Part shown: positions 5,561-6,000 of the stretch, piece by piece | Numbering within the stretch: position 1 is the first letter of the stretch | Layout of the letters: each line of letters starts with the position of its first letter | Assembly (NCBI GenBank): GCA_046582565.1 | Contig: JAYGED010000062.1 | Coordinates: 1 to 6,000, forward strand | Length of the DNA: 6,000 bases | Source of the DNA: JAYGED01 sp046582565 | Lineage (GTDB): Bacteria > Pseudomonadota > Alphaproteobacteria > JAAXGF01 | Direction of reading: 5' to 3' | Program-made: the position numbers and the translations under genes | The notes under the pieces: model-generated | Seen by the model: only the letters and a program-made list of their open reading frames with translations | Database searches by the model: none | What the model was told of the DNA's origin: nothing

Positions 5561-5689
5561 GTGGATACGATCATCGTCCCGGCGATCCTGGGCATCCTGG
5601 GCATCGGAACGGCGCTGTTGATTACGCCTATCTTCCCTTTGGCCACGGCGTTCAATAAATTCAACCATCAACAGACACCCGGTGGCTAG
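5561..5689 (+). CDS. Putative small single-pass membrane protein (42 aa)
   Basis: A GTG at 5561 opens 42 codons ending in TAG at 5687-5689. GGAG (5553-5556) lies 4 nt upstream, a somewhat short spacing. It starts 15 nt after the hydrolase stop, so it would be co-transcribed. Residues 4-31 form a hydrophobic stretch, including IIVPAILGILGIGTALLI then TPIFPLATAF, broken by prolines, followed by a short polar tail NKFNHQQTPGG. This fits one transmembrane helix with a brief soluble end. No family is recognised and no function is assigned. The alternative is a chance ORF in a GC-rich trailer; the SD-like site, tight spacing and clean hydrophobic pattern argue for a real gene. Confidence 0.5.
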   Translation: MDTIIVPAILGILGIGTALLITPIFPLATAFNKFNHQQTPGG

Positions 5690-5690
5690 C

Positions 5691-5711
5691 TGGAGAACAA
5701 AGGGCTCTCCA
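5691..5711 (+). terminator. Hairpin after the small ORF
   Basis: A perfect 6-bp stem TGGAGA/TCTCCA (5691-5696 with 5706-5711) with a 9-nt loop begins 2 nt after the TAG stop. There is no T-tract, so intrinsic termination is uncertain, but its position suits the end of the hydrolase transcript. Confidence 0.3.
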
Positions 5712-6000
5712 TGAACCTGTCCTTCTTGACATGTTTCTGTGAACGAGCAATGTCATGATTGTTAAAAACTGTAAAAATCCGAGCGCTCAGAAGCTAGGTA
5801 ATAAAAGTCCACACCCCTCCCCTCTGTCCCACCCTGGTCCAACATCAGTCAGCACGAAGTGGACCTTGGGTTGACCCTCGTTGGAGTGGAGGTGGTCTGG
5901 AGTTTGGCGGTGCGGGTGATGGCGAGAAGGTTGGATGTCACAGGTAATTCGTTTCATCAATTGCAGCGTTCGCCTTCTCTGTTATGCGTTTAATATCGTT
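5712..6000. other. Gene-free 3' stretch with small inverted repeats
   Basis: No convincing coding region is seen on either strand. Structures noted are TGACAT/ATGTCA (5727-5732 with 5750-5755), where the left arm overlaps a consensus-like TTGACA at 5726-5731 without a good -10. There is also a GAGCGCTC palindrome (5781-5788) and GGTCCA/TGGACC (5836-5841 with 5860-5865). The segment may be the upstream region of a gene beyond the window. Confidence 0.5.
5836..5865. repeat. Inverted repeat GGTCCA/TGGACC
   Basis: Two perfect 6-bp arms are separated by 18 nt, and the right arm is followed by the related TTGACC (5871-5876). The string AGCACGAAGTGGACC looks somewhat like a terminal segment of IS21-type elements, but no istA or istB coding sequence is visible. 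Confidence 0.3.

Noticed and set aside
5771..5800. GAGCGCTC palindrome next to A/T-runs as a minus-strand terminator
   Set aside because: The palindrome has no loop of usable size, and there is no minus-strand gene for it to end.
5846..5880. IS21-type terminal sequence
   Set aside because: The resemblance is to a short string recalled from memory; no istA/istB coding sequence or second end is present, so only the inverted repeat is reported.

Overview
The window looks like a chromosomal accessory stretch of a GC-rich alphaproteobacterium. A Rhodospirillales-like host is the best guess, from a crotonyl-CoA carboxylase/reductase with proteobacterial-type motifs and from the G/C-ending codons. 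Taxonomy cannot be fixed from the sequence alone. Three full-length enzyme genes are present: a crotonyl-CoA carboxylase/reductase (ccr, + strand, about 329-1564), a TauD/TfdA-type Fe(II)/2-oxoglutarate dioxygenase (- strand, 2520-3560), and a CocE/NonD (S15-like) alpha/beta hydrolase (+ strand, 3752-5545).

Layout: 1-295 is non-coding leader before ccr. Positions 1560-2500 are a scar of gene wreckage. It holds the 5' end of a PilZ-like gene (+) running head-on into the 5' end of a phage terminase small-subunit gene (-), with both 3' halves missing at one junction near 1722-1738. An AT-rich island with a 13-bp tandem repeat follows, then the C-terminal remnant of an IS110/IS1111-family transposase (-). 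The dioxygenase and hydrolase genes diverge from a 191-bp intergenic region carrying two GGGTACC-centred dyads, each about 35-45 bp upstream of one start codon. This suggests a shared regulator. Directly behind the hydrolase is an unlisted 42-codon ORF with a GTG start, an SD-like GGAG and one predicted membrane segment. The last 310 bp show only small inverted repeats.

Functional reading: the dioxygenase and hydrolase could act on one imported organic compound, one by oxidative cleavage or hydroxylation and the other by ester or amide hydrolysis. This rests on arrangement only, and the substrate is unknown. Ccr normally makes ethylmalonyl-CoA for acetyl-CoA assimilation or supplies extender units. 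No partner gene of either pathway is in the window. This copy has Gln where the conserved CO2-pocket Glu is expected, the most biochemically notable point seen here. No convincing new multi-gene system was found.
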